Positions 51,786-62,995 of a DNA stretch of 64,000 nt are shown here, piece after piece. The stretch spans positions 624,501 to 688,500 of the forward strand of contig NZ_CP027667.1 of NCBI RefSeq assembly GCF_003008575.1, given 5' to 3'. The stretch is from Melaminivora suipulveris. GTDB taxonomy: Bacteria; Pseudomonadota; Gammaproteobacteria; Burkholderiales; Burkholderiaceae_C. Numbering within the stretch: the stretch's first letter is position 1; each line of letters starts with the position of its first letter. The position numbers were made by a program, and so were the translations under genes. The notes under the pieces were generated by a model. That model was not told where the DNA came from, searched no databases, and saw only the letters and a list, made by a program, of their open reading frames with translations.

Positions 51786-52760
51786 TCAGTTGAACGAGCC
51801 GATGCGCTTGAAGTTGCCGAAATTCATCCACACGAAGAACGCGCGGCCAACGATGTTCTCGTCGGGCACAAAACCCCAGTAGCGCGAATCGAGCGAATTA
51901 TCCCGGTTGTCGCCCATCAGAAAGTAGTGCCCCTGGGGCACGGTGCAGGCGACGCCCTCGACGCTGTAGCGGCACTGGTCGCGGCCCTGGAAGTTGCTCG
52001 CGCCCTGCACGAAGGCCGGGGCGTCGGTGTTGACGATGACGCGGTGGCGCTTGTCGCCGAGCTGCTCCTCGAACTGCTTGAAGTAGCGCATGGCGTCCTG
52101 GTCGAAGTAGTCCGGCAGCGCCGTGGTGGGCACGGGCTGGCCGTTGATCGTCAGGCGCTTGTTCAGGTAGGCCACCTCGTCGCCGGGGATGCCGACCACG
52201 CGCTTGATGTAGTCCATGCTGGGCTGGGGCGGGTAGCGAAACACCATCACATCGCCGCGCCTGACCGGCGTGCCGTCGGTGATTTTCTTGTTGATGACCG
52301 GCAGCCGGATGCCATAGGTGAACTTGTTGACCAGGATCAGGTCGCCCACCAGCAGCGTCGGGATCATCGAGCCCGAGGGGATCTTGAAGGGCTCGAACAA
52401 AAACGAGCGCAACAGGAAGACGATGGCGATGACCGGAAACAGCCCCGCCGTCCAGTCCAGCCACCACGGCTGCATGAGGATGCGGCCCTGGGCTTCCTGA
52501 ATATCGCCATCGACCTTCTGGATGCCCATGCGGTCCAGTTCGGCGCGGCGCTGGGCGGCGGCGTCCTGCAGCGCCTGCGCGGCGCGCCGACGCCGGGGCA
52601 GGAAGACCAGGCGCTCGCCCAGCCAGTAGGCTCCCGTGACCACCGTGGCCATGAACAGCAGCAGCGCGAAGTTGCCCTCGATGGCGCCGGTATACCAGGC
52701 GCCGACGTAGCCGACGAAGGCCGCCAGGATGGCGGCCGTGATGTATTGCATGGCTTGCAT
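51786..52760 (-). CDS. lepB: Signal peptidase I
   Basis: Inner-membrane protease that releases exported proteins. About 324 residues. Two N-terminal membrane segments, catalytic Ser in [16 protein letters not shown], catalytic Lys in [14 protein letters not shown], and [20 protein letters not shown] near the end. A second ATG three codons in is possible. It follows lepA by 43 bp. Confidence 0.96.
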   Translation of the reverse strand: MQAMQYITAAILAAFVGYVGAWYTGAIEGNFALLLFMATVVTGAYWLGERLVFLPRRRRAAQALQDAAAQRRAELDRMGIQKVDGDIQEAQGRILMQPWWLDWTAGLFPVIAIVFLLRSFLFEPFKIPSGSMIPTLLVGDLILVNKFTYGIRLPVINKKITDGTPVRRGDVMVFRYPPQPSMDYIKRVVGIPGDEVAYLNKRLTINGQPVPTTALPDYFDQDAMRYFKQFEEQLGDKRHRVIVNTDAPAFVQGASNFQGRDQCRYSVEGVACTVPQGHYFLMGDNRDNSLDSRYWGFVPDENIVGRAFFVWMNFGNFKRIGSFN

Positions 52761-52803
52761 GGCGGTGCGTGTTGTTATTTCTGGGCTGCTCGGGGGCGGT
52801 CGC

Positions 52804-54615
<1,812 letters not shown>

Positions 54616-54992
54616 CGACTAACGACAAGTATTTGAATTGCAACGGCTGCGCACAAGAAAAAAGGGCGCATCGACTGAAGCGACGCGCCCTGAACCAACA
54701 ATCTTTGGCAACTGCGATGGTTGGAGCTTCATTGTAGGCAAAAAGACCTGCGCGCAAAGCCCGGGCGGCGTCATGCAGGGCTTTCAACCGCCTGTCACAG
54801 GCGGCATATACACAACTTGTCCACAGACCCTGAAAAGCGTGTGGGCAAGCGGCGTGCGGTGGGTGAAGTGGTTTTCGCGGCGGCAGGCAGCGCCGCGCGA
54901 ACGGCTGCCATTTTCGGCCCGGCATTCTAGCAAAGAGGGGTGCGGGCCCGGCACCCGGCCGGGCCCGAACAGGGCGCGTCAGGCGCGCACGA
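54616..54992. other. mucD-lepA intergenic region
   Basis: Gap of 377 bp, less GC-rich than its surroundings. It holds the mucD terminator (54664-54690), a perfect dyad CCGCCTGT-c-ACAGGCGG (54788-54804) and a DnaA-box-like TTGTCCACA (54817-54825). The lepA promoter should be here, but I could not identify a convincing -35/-10 pair. No gene seen. Confidence 0.5.
54658..54690 (-). terminator. Terminator downstream of mucD
   Basis: On the minus strand, GGGCGC-g-TCG (54690-54681), 7-nt loop, CGA-t-GCGCCC (54673-54664), then TTTTTT (54663-54658). Ten-position stem with one mismatch followed by a U-run: it ends the rpoE-rseA-mucD transcript before lepA. Confidence 0.75.
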
Positions 54993-56480
54993 TCAGCGCG
55001 ACGGGCGGATCAGCGCGTACTGTGCCCATTCGCCACGCCGCACCAGCACGCTGACCGGCTTGGACTTGTCCGCCTTGGCGACGGCCGCCTCAAAATCCTT
55101 GGCGTTGCGGATCTCCACGTTGGCCAGGGCCACGATGACGTCGCCTTCGCGCAGGCCGGCGCGCGCTGCGGCGTCGCTGGCTGAGACGACACGCACGCCG
55201 CCCTTGATCTTGAGCTCCTTTTCCTGCGCGGCCGTGAGATCGGCCACCACCAGGCCGAGTTGCTGCGCCGAAGTGGTGGGCTGGCTGCTATCCTTGCCCT
55301 GCCCGCTCGGGCCACGGGCCACGGCCTTCTCGTCGGGCTCGACCTCGGCAATGGTCACGTTCAGGTCGCGCGTCGCGCCGCGGCGGAAGACGGTGACGTT
55401 GGCCTTGGTGCCCGGCTTGGTGTTGCCCACCAGGCGCGGCAGGTCGGCCACGCGCTCGATGGCCTTGCCGTCGTAGCGCGTGATGATGTCGCCGGCCTCG
55501 ATGCCAGCCTTCTCGGCCGGCGAGCCCGGCTCCACTCCGCGCACCAGCGCGCCTTGCGACTTGCCCAGGCCGATGGACTCGGCCACGTCCTTGGAGACGC
55601 CCTCGATCTGCACGCCGATGCGTCCGCGCGTCACGCGGCCGCTGGTGCGCAGCTGCTCGCTCACGCGGATGGCCTCGTCGATGGGGATGGCGAACGAGAT
55701 GCCCATGAAGCCGCCCGAGCGCGAATAGATCTGGCTGTTGATGCCCACCACCTCGCCGCGCATGTTGATCAGCGGGCCGCCCGAGTTGCCGGGGTTGATC
55801 GCCACGTCGGTCTGGATGAAGGGCAGGTAGTCGCCCGTGTCGCGCTGCTTGGCGCTGACGATGCCGGCGGTGACGGTGTTGTCCAGCCCGAAGGGCGAGC
55901 CGATGGCCATGACCCACTCGCCGGCCTTCAGGCGGCTGACGTCGCCGACCTTCACCGCTGGCAGGCCCGTGGCTTCGATCTTGACCACGGCCACGTCGGT
56001 GCGCTTGTCGGCGCCGATGATCTTGGCCTTGAACTCGCGCTTGTCGGTCAGGGTGACGATGACCTCCTCGGCGCCCTCGACGACGTGGGCGTTGGTCATG
56101 ACGAAACCGTCGCTGCTCAGAATGAAGCCCGAACCCACGCCGCGCGGCTGCTCCTGCGGCTGGGGCGCCTGCTGCGGGCCCTGGCGCGGCACGTTGGGCA
56201 CGGGCAGGCCGAAGCGGCGGAAGAACTCCAGCATGTCTTCGTCCATGCCGCCCATGGACGGGCGCTGCGTGACGCGCTCGGTCGTGCGGATATTGACCAC
56301 CGAAGGGCCGACTTGGTCGACAAGCTCGGTGAAGTCGGGCAGGCCGCGCACTGCGGGCACGCTTTGCGCGTGCGCTGGCGTGGCCGTGGCCAGCAGCCCG
56401 GCGGCTCCAGTGAAGCCCATGGCTACAGCCAGCGCGCAGGCAGACAAGCGGCTTTTGGTGGACGGTGTTTCAAAAAGCAT
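54993..56480 (-). CDS. mucD: Periplasmic Do-family serine protease (MucD/DegP-like)
   Basis: Protein of 495 residues with a signal peptide ending near TPAHA-QS. Trypsin-like domain with catalytic His in TNAHVVEGAEE, Asp in KRTDVAVVKIE and Ser in NPGNSGGPLINM. Two PDZ domains follow (RGRIGVQIEGVSKDVAESIG, and the C-terminal LREGDVIVALANVEIRNAKD). It degrades misfolded envelope proteins. Sits in the sigma-E operon after rseA, consistent with sigma-E control. Confidence 0.95.
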   Translation of the reverse strand: MLFETPSTKSRLSACALAVAMGFTGAAGLLATATPAHAQSVPAVRGLPDFTELVDQVGPSVVNIRTTERVTQRPSMGGMDEDMLEFFRRFGLPVPNVPRQGPQQAPQPQEQPRGVGSGFILSSDGFVMTNAHVVEGAEEVIVTLTDKREFKAKIIGADKRTDVAVVKIEATGLPAVKVGDVSRLKAGEWVMAIGSPFGLDNTVTAGIVSAKQRDTGDYLPFIQTDVAINPGNSGGPLINMRGEVVGINSQIYSRSGGFMGISFAIPIDEAIRVSEQLRTSGRVTRGRIGVQIEGVSKDVAESIGLGKSQGALVRGVEPGSPAEKAGIEAGDIITRYDGKAIERVADLPRLVGNTKPGTKANVTVFRRGATRDLNVTIAEVEPDEKAVARGPSGQGKDSSQPTTSAQQLGLVVADLTAAQEKELKIKGGVRVVSASDAAARAGLREGDVIVALANVEIRNAKDFEAAVAKADKSKPVSVLVRRGEWAQYALIRPSR

Positions 56481-56609
56481 CTTCGGCCCTTCCAGACGGA
56501 TGAGGTGTTGTAGTTGTCGAACGCGTCGGCAGTGCGCGCGCCCGCCTTTGGAAGGAGAGCAGACTCCATTGGTTCCCGGCTGTCTGCCAGCCGGGGCAGC
56601 CAGCGCCTG

Positions 56610-57278
56610 TCAGCGCTCGCGCCCGGCGAAAGTGGCGTTGCGCAGGAAGCCCGCAGGCATCTGCAGCGCCGTGGTGTTGTTGCCCAGCTGGCGATGCGCG
56701 GCCAGCAGTTCGTCCAGTCGCGGATCGCGAATCATGATTGGCTGCGGCGCCTGCGCCTCTTGCGGCCCGGCACTGGGCGCCATGCCGGTGGCCACCAGTG
56801 CCTGCGCGGGCGTGTGCTGCACGGGCGGCGCCGCCGCCAGCTGCGCGCCTGGCGCAGCCGGCTGGCCGAGGCCGACGTAGGCGTTCCAGCCAAGCACGGC
56901 CACGGCGGCCAGGGAGGCGAACCCGGCGGCGAGCTTCCAGCGCAGCACCTGGGCGTTGGCTGCCGGGTCGCGCACTGCCGGCTCGGCTGCATCCAGGGGT
57001 GGCGCCACCTGCTGCAGCGTGGCGCGGGACAGGCGCGGCGCGGGCTGCTCGCGGGCGATCTGCCTGCGCAGGCGCTGCAGCAGCGCGGCGTCGCCCACGG
57101 CCGCGGGCGCCTGGCTGCTGCGCAGGGTCTCGCCAATCAGGTGCCAGGCCTGCCAGCAGGCGTGCCCGTCATCGGTCGCCGCGTAACCCATTGCCTGGGA
57201 AAACTCGTGCTCGTGCAGCTCGCCATCGGCCAGGGCCGAAAGCTGCTCGCGTCTGCTCATCACATCCTGGTCATTCAT
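56610..57278 (-). CDS. rseA: Anti-sigma-E factor RseA (MucA-like)
   Basis: Protein of 222 residues. The cytoplasmic sigma-binding domain (MSRREQLSALADGELHEHEF ... DDGHACWQAWHLIGETLRS) occupies about 7-60. One membrane helix lies near 112-132 (GFASLAAVAVLGWNAYVGLG), and an Ala/Pro-rich periplasmic tail follows. It should hold RpoE inactive until regulated proteolysis. rseB/mucB, often the next gene in proteobacteria, is absent: mucD follows after 129 bp. ATG 57278 is 41 bp after rpoE; an internal ATG (57260) is also plausible. Confidence 0.9.
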   Translation of the reverse strand: MNDQDVMSRREQLSALADGELHEHEFSQAMGYAATDDGHACWQAWHLIGETLRSSQAPAAVGDAALLQRLRRQIAREQPAPRLSRATLQQVAPPLDAAEPAVRDPAANAQVLRWKLAAGFASLAAVAVLGWNAYVGLGQPAAPGAQLAAAPPVQHTPAQALVATGMAPSAGPQEAQAPQPIMIRDPRLDELLAAHRQLGNNTTALQMPAGFLRNATFAGRER

Positions 57279-57319
57279 GGTCCTGTCCGCCTGCCAAGTG
57301 CTCACCTCCGGGCCCCGCC

Positions 57320-57958
57320 CTACCAGCGCTTGCCCGAGCGTTTGTCGAGCAAGGGCTTGATGCGTGCCGAGATCGCCTCGCGCGCACGGTAGATGCGCGA
57401 GCGCACGGTCCCGATGGGACAGTCCATGGCGGTGGCGATCTCGTCATAGCTCATTCCCTCGATCTCCCGCAATGTGACGGCCTGGCGCAGCTCTTCTGGC
57501 AGCGCCGCCATCGCGTCGTTGACGGCGGCGGCGATCTCCTGGGCGGCCAGCACGGTCTCCGGGGTTTCGTCGCTGGTTTGTTCGCGATCGAGCACGGAAG
57601 TTTCATCGCCCTCATCACCGGCCGCGCCGCGCAGCGCGCTTTCGGTGATGACCGGATCGCGCCGCAGGTCCAGCAAGGCCTTCTTGGCGGTGTTGACGGC
57701 GATGCGGTACAGCCAGGTATAGAACTGCGCATCGCCGCGAAACTGGTGCAGGGCGCGCCAGGCGCGCAGAAAAGTCTCCTGCGTGATGTCGGGCACCAGA
57801 TCCACGTCGCGCACCATGCGCGCGACCAGGCGCTCCACGCGGCGCTGGTACTTGAGCACCAGCAGCTCATACGCGCCGTGGTCGCCCGCGACCGCGCGCT
57901 CGACCAGCCGCAGATCGGTATCGGCGGGGTTTGCAGGAGCGGGGGAAGGAGCGGTCAT
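57320..57958 (-). CDS. rpoE: RNA polymerase sigma-E factor (extracytoplasmic stress)
   Basis: ECF sigma factor of 212 residues. Region 2: YELLVLKYQRRVERLVARMV, DITQETFLRAWRALHQFRGD, TWLYRIAVNTAKKALLDLRR. Region 4: AMAALPEELRQAVTLREIEG, MSYDEIATAMDCPIGTVRSR. Start at MTAPSPAPANPADTDLR (57958), after GGGGGAAGGAG; upstream in-frame codons give unlike sequence. Together with rseA and mucD it forms the envelope-stress module. Confidence 0.96.
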   Translation of the reverse strand: MTAPSPAPANPADTDLRLVERAVAGDHGAYELLVLKYQRRVERLVARMVRDVDLVPDITQETFLRAWRALHQFRGDAQFYTWLYRIAVNTAKKALLDLRRDPVITESALRGAAGDEGDETSVLDREQTSDETPETVLAAQEIAAAVNDAMAALPEELRQAVTLREIEGMSYDEIATAMDCPIGTVRSRIYRAREAISARIKPLLDKRSGKRW

Positions 57959-57992
57959 GAAAGGCGTTGGCGCGCCCCGTTGCCGGGGCAGC

Positions 57993-58496
57993 TCAGGAAG
58001 GAGTGGCGCCGTTGTCGCTGCCCTCTGGCACGGGCGCTGCCAGGGCGCGGCAATATAGCGCACGGCGCAGCGCTGCCCAGGCGAAAGAGTCGGCATGCGA
58101 GCCGCCAGGGACCACCCACAGCCAGAGCGACGTGCCCTGCGCGCTGCGCGCGCGCAGCAGCATGCACGATTGCAGATCCAGCCGCACGTTCGGGCTCCCG
58201 GCCAAAGCCACCGGCTGGGCTGCGCCGTCCAGCTCCGCGTGCCAGGTCGCGCCGTCCCACGACAGCGCGCCGCGCGGCAACGCGCGCAACCAGTGCCAAA
58301 CCAGCGCCGTGCATGTCAGCCACAAAAGCAGCGCAGCGGTGCCTTTTGCGAGCTGACCGGTGTTGCCCAGGCCGGCGAGCAGCCAGCCCGACAGGACGAC
58401 CAGCGCGCCGGCGCTCAGCGTCAGCAGCGCCCAGCGCAGGCTGCAAGAGGGGCCAAAGCCATGGCGCGCGGCTGGCGGCAGCAGATAGGCGCGCAT
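57993..58496 (-). CDS. Small two-helix membrane protein, possibly YgfX/CptA-like
   Basis: Protein of 167 residues with two adjacent membrane helices (WALLTLSAGALVVLSGWLL and ALLLWLTCTALVWHWLRAL). A beta-rich tail follows (ALSWDGATWHAELDG, RLDLQSCMLLRARSAQGTSL, FAWAALRRALYCRAL). The layout matches YgfX/CptA proteins, which pair with a SdhE-type partner in enterobacteria, but no such partner is here. The position between fabF and rpoE is shared with other betaproteobacteria as I recall. Assignment is tentative. Confidence 0.6.
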   Translation of the reverse strand: MRAYLLPPAARHGFGPSCSLRWALLTLSAGALVVLSGWLLAGLGNTGQLAKGTAALLLWLTCTALVWHWLRALPRGALSWDGATWHAELDGAAQPVALAGSPNVRLDLQSCMLLRARSAQGTSLWLWVVPGGSHADSFAWAALRRALYCRALAAPVPEGSDNGATPS

Positions 58497-58545
58497 GGGC
58501 TGGCGTGCGTGGCCGGATCAAGCCTGCCGCGCCGCCCGCGGCGCG

Positions 58546-59790
58546 TCACACACGCTGGAAGACCAGCGTGCCGTTGGTGCCGCCGAAGCCGAAGTTGTTC
58601 TTCAACGCCACGTCCAGCTTCATGTCGCGCGCCTCATTGGCGCAGTAATCCAGATCGCACTCCGGGTCCTGCTCGAAGATGTTGATCGTGGGCGGCACCT
58701 TCTGGTGGTGCAATGCCAGCACGGTGAACACGCTTTCGATGCCACCCGCGCCGCCCAGCAGGTGGCCGGTCATGGATTTGGTGGAGCTGACGACCATCTT
58801 GTGCGCCTGATCGCCCAGCGCCGCCTTGATGGCGTTGGTCTCGTTCAGATCGCCCAGCGGCGTGGAAGTGCCATGCGCGTTCAGGTACTGCACCTGGTCG
58901 GCATTCAAGCCGGCGTTGCGCAGGGCGGCCTGCATGGCGCGGCGCGGGCCATCCATGTTGGGCGCCGTCATGTGGCCGGCATCGGCGCTCATGCCGTAGC
59001 CCGTGAGCTCGGCGTAGATCTTCGCGCCGCGCGCCCTGGCATGCTCGTACTCTTCCAGCACCAGCACGCCCGCGCCCTCGCCCAGCACGAAACCGTCGCG
59101 GCCCTTGTCCCAGGGGCGCGAGGCCGTCTGGGGATCGTCGTTGCGCGTGGACAGGGCGCGCATGGCGGCAAAGCCGCCCACGCCCAGAGGCGAGACGGTG
59201 GCCTCGGTGCCGCCGGCGACGATCACGTCGGCGTCGCCATACTCGATCTTGCGCGCCGCCTCGCCGATGCAGTGCAGGCCGGTGGTGCAGGCCGTGACCA
59301 CCGACAGGTTCGGGCCCTTGAAGCCGAAGCGCATGGAGACGTGGCCCGCCACCATGTTGATGATGGAGGCCGGCACGAAGAACGGCGTGATGCGCCGCGG
59401 CCCCCGTGCTTCCAGCTCGGCGTGGGTGTTCTCGATCAGCGGCAGGCCGCCGATGCCCGAGCCGATGATGACACCGACGCGCGTGGCCAGCTCTTCATCC
59501 AGCGCGTCCCCCGTAGGCAGACCGGCGTCCTGCACGGCCTCCTGCGCGGCGGCGATGCCGTAGTGGATGAAGGTATCCATGGTGCGCGCCTCTTTGGCGC
59601 TCAGGTAGGCGTCGAGCTGAAAGCCCTTGACCTCTCCGGCGATCTTGCAAGAGAAGTTCGATGCGTCGAACCGGGTGATGAGGTCGATGCCGGACTTGCC
59701 AGCGAGGATGTTGGCCCAGGCGTCCTGCACCGTGTTGCCCACGGGACTGACGCAACCCAGACCGGTCACGACGACGCGACGACGGCTCAT
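58546..59790 (-). CDS. fabF: 3-oxoacyl-ACP synthase II
   Basis: Chain-elongating condensing enzyme of fatty-acid synthesis (includes the temperature-responsive C16:1 to C18:1 step in E. coli). Length 414 residues; active-site cysteine near 168 in [17 protein letters not shown]; histidines in [16 protein letters not shown] and [15 protein letters not shown]. Located 123 bp after acpP, standard order. Confidence 0.97.
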   Translation of the reverse strand: MSRRRVVVTGLGCVSPVGNTVQDAWANILAGKSGIDLITRFDASNFSCKIAGEVKGFQLDAYLSAKEARTMDTFIHYGIAAAQEAVQDAGLPTGDALDEELATRVGVIIGSGIGGLPLIENTHAELEARGPRRITPFFVPASIINMVAGHVSMRFGFKGPNLSVVTACTTGLHCIGEAARKIEYGDADVIVAGGTEATVSPLGVGGFAAMRALSTRNDDPQTASRPWDKGRDGFVLGEGAGVLVLEEYEHARARGAKIYAELTGYGMSADAGHMTAPNMDGPRRAMQAALRNAGLNADQVQYLNAHGTSTPLGDLNETNAIKAALGDQAHKMVVSSTKSMTGHLLGGAGGIESVFTVLALHHQKVPPTINIFEQDPECDLDYCANEARDMKLDVALKNNFGFGGTNGTLVFQRV

Positions 59791-59861
59791 GCGTTAAACC
59801 TTGTAGCTGCTTTTTTTGGTTGCGGCCGCCGCCGCTGTCGGCCCCTGGCGGGCCCAAGAAG

Positions 59862-59903
59862 AAAAAACCGGCGGCCCGGCGAAGCGGGCGCAAAGGGCCG
59901 GCG
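59862..59903 (-). terminator. Possible attenuator between acpP and fabF
   Basis: On the minus strand a GC-rich segment with overlapping stems (CCGGCCC paired to GGGCCG; GCCC to GGGC) is followed by TTTTTT (59867-59862). It could give the usual excess of acpP transcript over fabF. Stem pairing is imperfect. Confidence 0.4.
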
Positions 59904-59913
59904 ATGGGCTGCG

Positions 59914-60162
<249 letters not shown>

Positions 60163-60258
60163 TCAAGGGGTTGTGAATGAATCCGCGATTCTAGCCGCTC
60201 CAGGGATGCGCCCTTCAGCAGCCGGCCGTGCGGAGGATACGGCGCGAAAACGCTTCAA

Positions 60259-61002
60259 TTACATGTACATGCCGCCATTGACGTGCAATTCCTGACCCGT
60301 CACGTAGGCCGCGCCGTCGGAGGCCAGGTAGGCCACGGCGTGGGCGATGTCCTCGGGCCGGCCCAGATCGCCCAGGGCGATCTGCGCGCACAGGGCTTTC
60401 TTCTGCTCCTCGGGCAACGCGGCGGTCATGTCGGTGGCGATGAAGCCCGGCGCCACGCAATTGACCGTGATGCCGCGGCTGCCCAGTTCGCGCGCCAGCG
60501 CGCGGGTCATGCCGGCCACGCCCGCCTTGGCGGCCGCGTAGTTGGCCTGGCCGGGATTGCCCGAGGCGCCGACCACGCTGGTGATGCTGATGATGCGGCC
60601 AAAGCGCTGCTTCATCATCGGCCGGATGGCGGCGCGGCTGACGCGGAACACCGCCTTCAGGTTGGTGTCGATGACGGCATCCCAGTCCTCGTCCTTCATG
60701 CGCATGGCCAGCATGTCGCGCGTGATGCCGGCGTTGTTGACCAGCACGTGCAGGCCGCCATGCTGCTTCACCGTGGCGTCCACCAGGGCATCGACGGCCG
60801 CACCATCGGTAACGTTCAGGCGCACGCCCCGCCCGCCCCATTCATTCAGCGCGGCGCTGATGCGCTCGGCGCCTTCGTCGCTGGTGGCGGTGCCGATCAC
60901 GGTCAGACCCTGCCGGGCCAGTTGTGCGGCGATGGCAGCGCCGATGCCGCGCGTGGCGCCAGTGACCAGGGCGATGCGGGAGGTGTTCTGTGCGGCGCTC
61001 AT
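60259..61002 (-). CDS. fabG: 3-oxoacyl-ACP reductase
   Basis: NADPH-dependent short-chain reductase of 247 residues. Cofactor motif LVTGATRGIGAAIA; catalytic Ser-Tyr-Lys seen in ISITSVVGASGNPGQANYAA followed by AKAG; ends in ELHVNGGMYM as FabG enzymes do. Start overlaps the fabD stop by 4 bp. Confidence 0.97.
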   Translation of the reverse strand: MSAAQNTSRIALVTGATRGIGAAIAAQLARQGLTVIGTATSDEGAERISAALNEWGGRGVRLNVTDGAAVDALVDATVKQHGGLHVLVNNAGITRDMLAMRMKDEDWDAVIDTNLKAVFRVSRAAIRPMMKQRFGRIISITSVVGASGNPGQANYAAAKAGVAGMTRALARELGSRGITVNCVAPGFIATDMTAALPEEQKKALCAQIALGDLGRPEDIAHAVAYLASDGAAYVTGQELHVNGGMYM

Positions 61003-61955
61003 GCCAGCAGCTCCTTGGTTTCGGCAAGCGTTGCCGGGTCGTACAGGGACGCGCCGACCAGCCCGGGGTCGATGCGGCGGACCATGCCGGCCAGCACCTT
61101 GCCCGGCCCGCACTCGACGATATGGGTCACGCCGAAATTCGTTTTCAGCGCCTGCACGCACTCGACCCAGCGCACAGGCCCAAAGGCCTGGCGGTACAGC
61201 GCATCGCGGATGGCATCGGCATCCTGGCGCACGGCCACGTCCACGTTGTTCACGACGGGGATCGTGGGCGCGGCCAACTGGATGGCAGCGAGCGCGGCGC
61301 GCAGCTTCTCGGCCGCGGGCTTCATCAGGCTGGAGTGGAAAGGCGCGGACACCGGCAGCGGCAGCGCACGCTTGGCGCCCAGGCTCTTGAGCACCTCGCA
61401 GGCATTGTCCACCCCGGCCTTGGTGCCAGCGATCACGGTCTGCGCCGGGTCGTTGAAGTTCACGGCCTCGGCCACCTCGGGCGAGCCGGCGCCAAAGCTT
61501 TCCTGCGCCTGGCGGCAGCCTTCGATGACCTTGTCGGCTGGCAGGCCCAGGATGGCCGCCATGGCGCCCGCCCCCACGGGCACGGCCTCCTGCATGGCGG
61601 CGGCGCGCAGGCGCACCAGCGGCGCGGCCTGCCCAAGCGTCAGCGCGCCGGACGCGACCAGCGCCGCATACTCGCCCAGCGAGTGGCCGGCCACGGCGGC
61701 CGGCAGCACCCCGCCTTCGGCGCGCCAGGCGCACCAGGCGGCGACGCCCGCGACCAGCATCACCGGCTGGGTGTTGGTGGTCAGCGCCAGAGCTTCCTTG
61801 GGGCCGGAAGCGATCAGGGCGCCGATGTCCTCGCCCAGCGCGTCGGATGCTTCGGCCAGCGTCTCGCGCACGGCGGGGTGGTCGCCCCAGGCGTCCAGCA
61901 TGCCCACCGACTGCGAGCCCTGGCCGGGAAATACGAATGCAAAGGTTGTTGCCAT
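60999..61955 (-). CDS. fabD: Malonyl-CoA:ACP transacylase
   Basis: Loads malonate on AcpP. Length 318 residues; N-terminal FVFPGQGSQSVGML; nucleophile Ser92 in AVAGHSLGEYAALV; catalytic His in PFHSSLM. It is separated from fabH by 59 bp that consist almost wholly of repeat copy R11. Confidence 0.97.
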   Translation of the reverse strand: MATTFAFVFPGQGSQSVGMLDAWGDHPAVRETLAEASDALGEDIGALIASGPKEALALTTNTQPVMLVAGVAAWCAWRAEGGVLPAAVAGHSLGEYAALVASGALTLGQAAPLVRLRAAAMQEAVPVGAGAMAAILGLPADKVIEGCRQAQESFGAGSPEVAEAVNFNDPAQTVIAGTKAGVDNACEVLKSLGAKRALPLPVSAPFHSSLMKPAAEKLRAALAAIQLAAPTIPVVNNVDVAVRQDADAIRDALYRQAFGPVRWVECVQALKTNFGVTHIVECGPGKVLAGMVRRIDPGLVGASLYDPATLAETKELLA

Positions 61956-61973
61956 CGATTTTGCTTTTTTCTA

Positions 61974-62030
61974 ATGAGAACCGCCCTCAGTCGGCGTCAA
62001 TCAATCGGGAGTAGCTACATTTTCAGGAGC
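61974..62030 (-). repeat. 57-bp interspersed repeat, copy R11 (fabH-fabD junction)
   Basis: Minus orientation: GCTCCT-gaaaa-TGTAGC, spacer TACTCC, CGATTGAT, TGA, CGCCGACTGAGGGC. Its hairpin module encodes the last fabH codons and the TAG stop (62015-62017); the rest forms the fabH-fabD spacer. Confidence 0.87.
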
Positions 62031-62995
62031 ACTGCACCCCAGGTGAAGCCGCCGCCCACGCCCTCCAGCATCACGGTCTGGCCGGCCTGCACCTGGCCGG
62101 CGCGCACGGCGTGGTCCAGCGCCAGCGGAATGGACGCCGCCGAGGTGTTGCCATGCTGGTCCACGGTGACTACGACCTTGTCCATCGGCAGCCTCAGCTT
62201 GCGCGCCGTGCTCTGCATGATGCGGATGTTGGCCTGGTGCGGGATCAGCCAGTCGATGTCGGACTCCTGCATGCCGGCCTTGTCCAATGTGGCGCGCGCG
62301 GCCTTTTCCAGCACGCCCACGGCCAGCTTGAAGACGGCCTGGCCGTCCATGGTCAGCAGCGGACTGCCCAGGATTTCGCCACCATAGACGTTGCCGGGCA
62401 CGCACAGGATGCCCACGTGGCTGCCGTCGGCGTGCAGGTCGCTGGCCAGGATGCCGGGTTCGTCCGACACCTCAAGCACCACCGCGCCGGCGCCGTCGCC
62501 GAACAGTACGCAGGTCGTGCGGTCCTGGAAATTCAGGATGCGGCTGAAGACTTCCGAGCCCACCACCAGCGCGCGCCGGGCGGTGCCGGCGCGGATCATG
62601 GCGTCGGCCACGGTGAGCGCATAGACGAAGCCGCTGCACACCGCCTGCACGTCGAACGCCGGGCAGCCGGCCACGCCCAGCTTGTGCTGCAGGATGCAGG
62701 CGGTGGAGGGAAACACCATGTCCGGCGTGGACGTGGCGACGATGATCAGGTCGATGTCCGCCGCCTCGCAACCGGCGGCAGCGAGCGCCTGGCGGGAGGC
62801 CTCCAGCGCCAGATCACTGGCGGTCACGTCCTTGTCAGCGAAATGGCGCGCGCGGATGCCGGTGCGCTCGACGATCCATTCGTCCGAGGTCTCGACACCC
62901 TGGGCCGCCAGCTGGGCCACCAGGTCGTCGTTGCTCACTCGGCGCGCAGGCAGGAAGCTGCCCGTGCCGACAATGCGGGAATAGCGTGGTGTCAT
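62015..62995 (-). CDS. fabH: 3-oxoacyl-ACP synthase III
   Basis: Initiates fatty-acid synthesis by condensing acetyl-CoA with malonyl-ACP. Length 326 residues; catalytic Cys120 in [14 protein letters not shown], His in [11 protein letters not shown], Asn in [14 protein letters not shown]. The ATG shares a base with the plsX stop (TGATG). Its 3' end, including the stop, lies in repeat R11. Confidence 0.97.
   Translation of the reverse strand: MTPRYSRIVGTGSFLPARRVSNDDLVAQLAAQGVETSDEWIVERTGIRARHFADKDVTASDLALEASRQALAAAGCEAADIDLIIVATSTPDMVFPSTACILQHKLGVAGCPAFDVQAVCSGFVYALTVADAMIRAGTARRALVVGSEVFSRILNFQDRTTCVLFGDGAGAVVLEVSDEPGILASDLHADGSHVGILCVPGNVYGGEILGSPLLTMDGQAVFKLAVGVLEKAARATLDKAGMQESDIDWLIPHQANIRIMQSTARKLRLPMDKVVVTVDQHGNTSAASIPLALDHAVRAGQVQAGQTVMLEGVGGGFTWGAVLLKM

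Noticed and set aside
54817..54825. DnaA box / replication origin signal
   Set aside because: A single TTGTCCACA without clustered boxes, AT-rich unwinding element or dnaA/dnaN/gidA genes is expected by chance.
59799..59830. Twelfth copy of the 57-bp repeat near acpP-fabF
   Set aside because: TGTAGCTGC occurs, but the paired GCT arm, CGCTTGAT and CGCCGACTGA blocks are missing.
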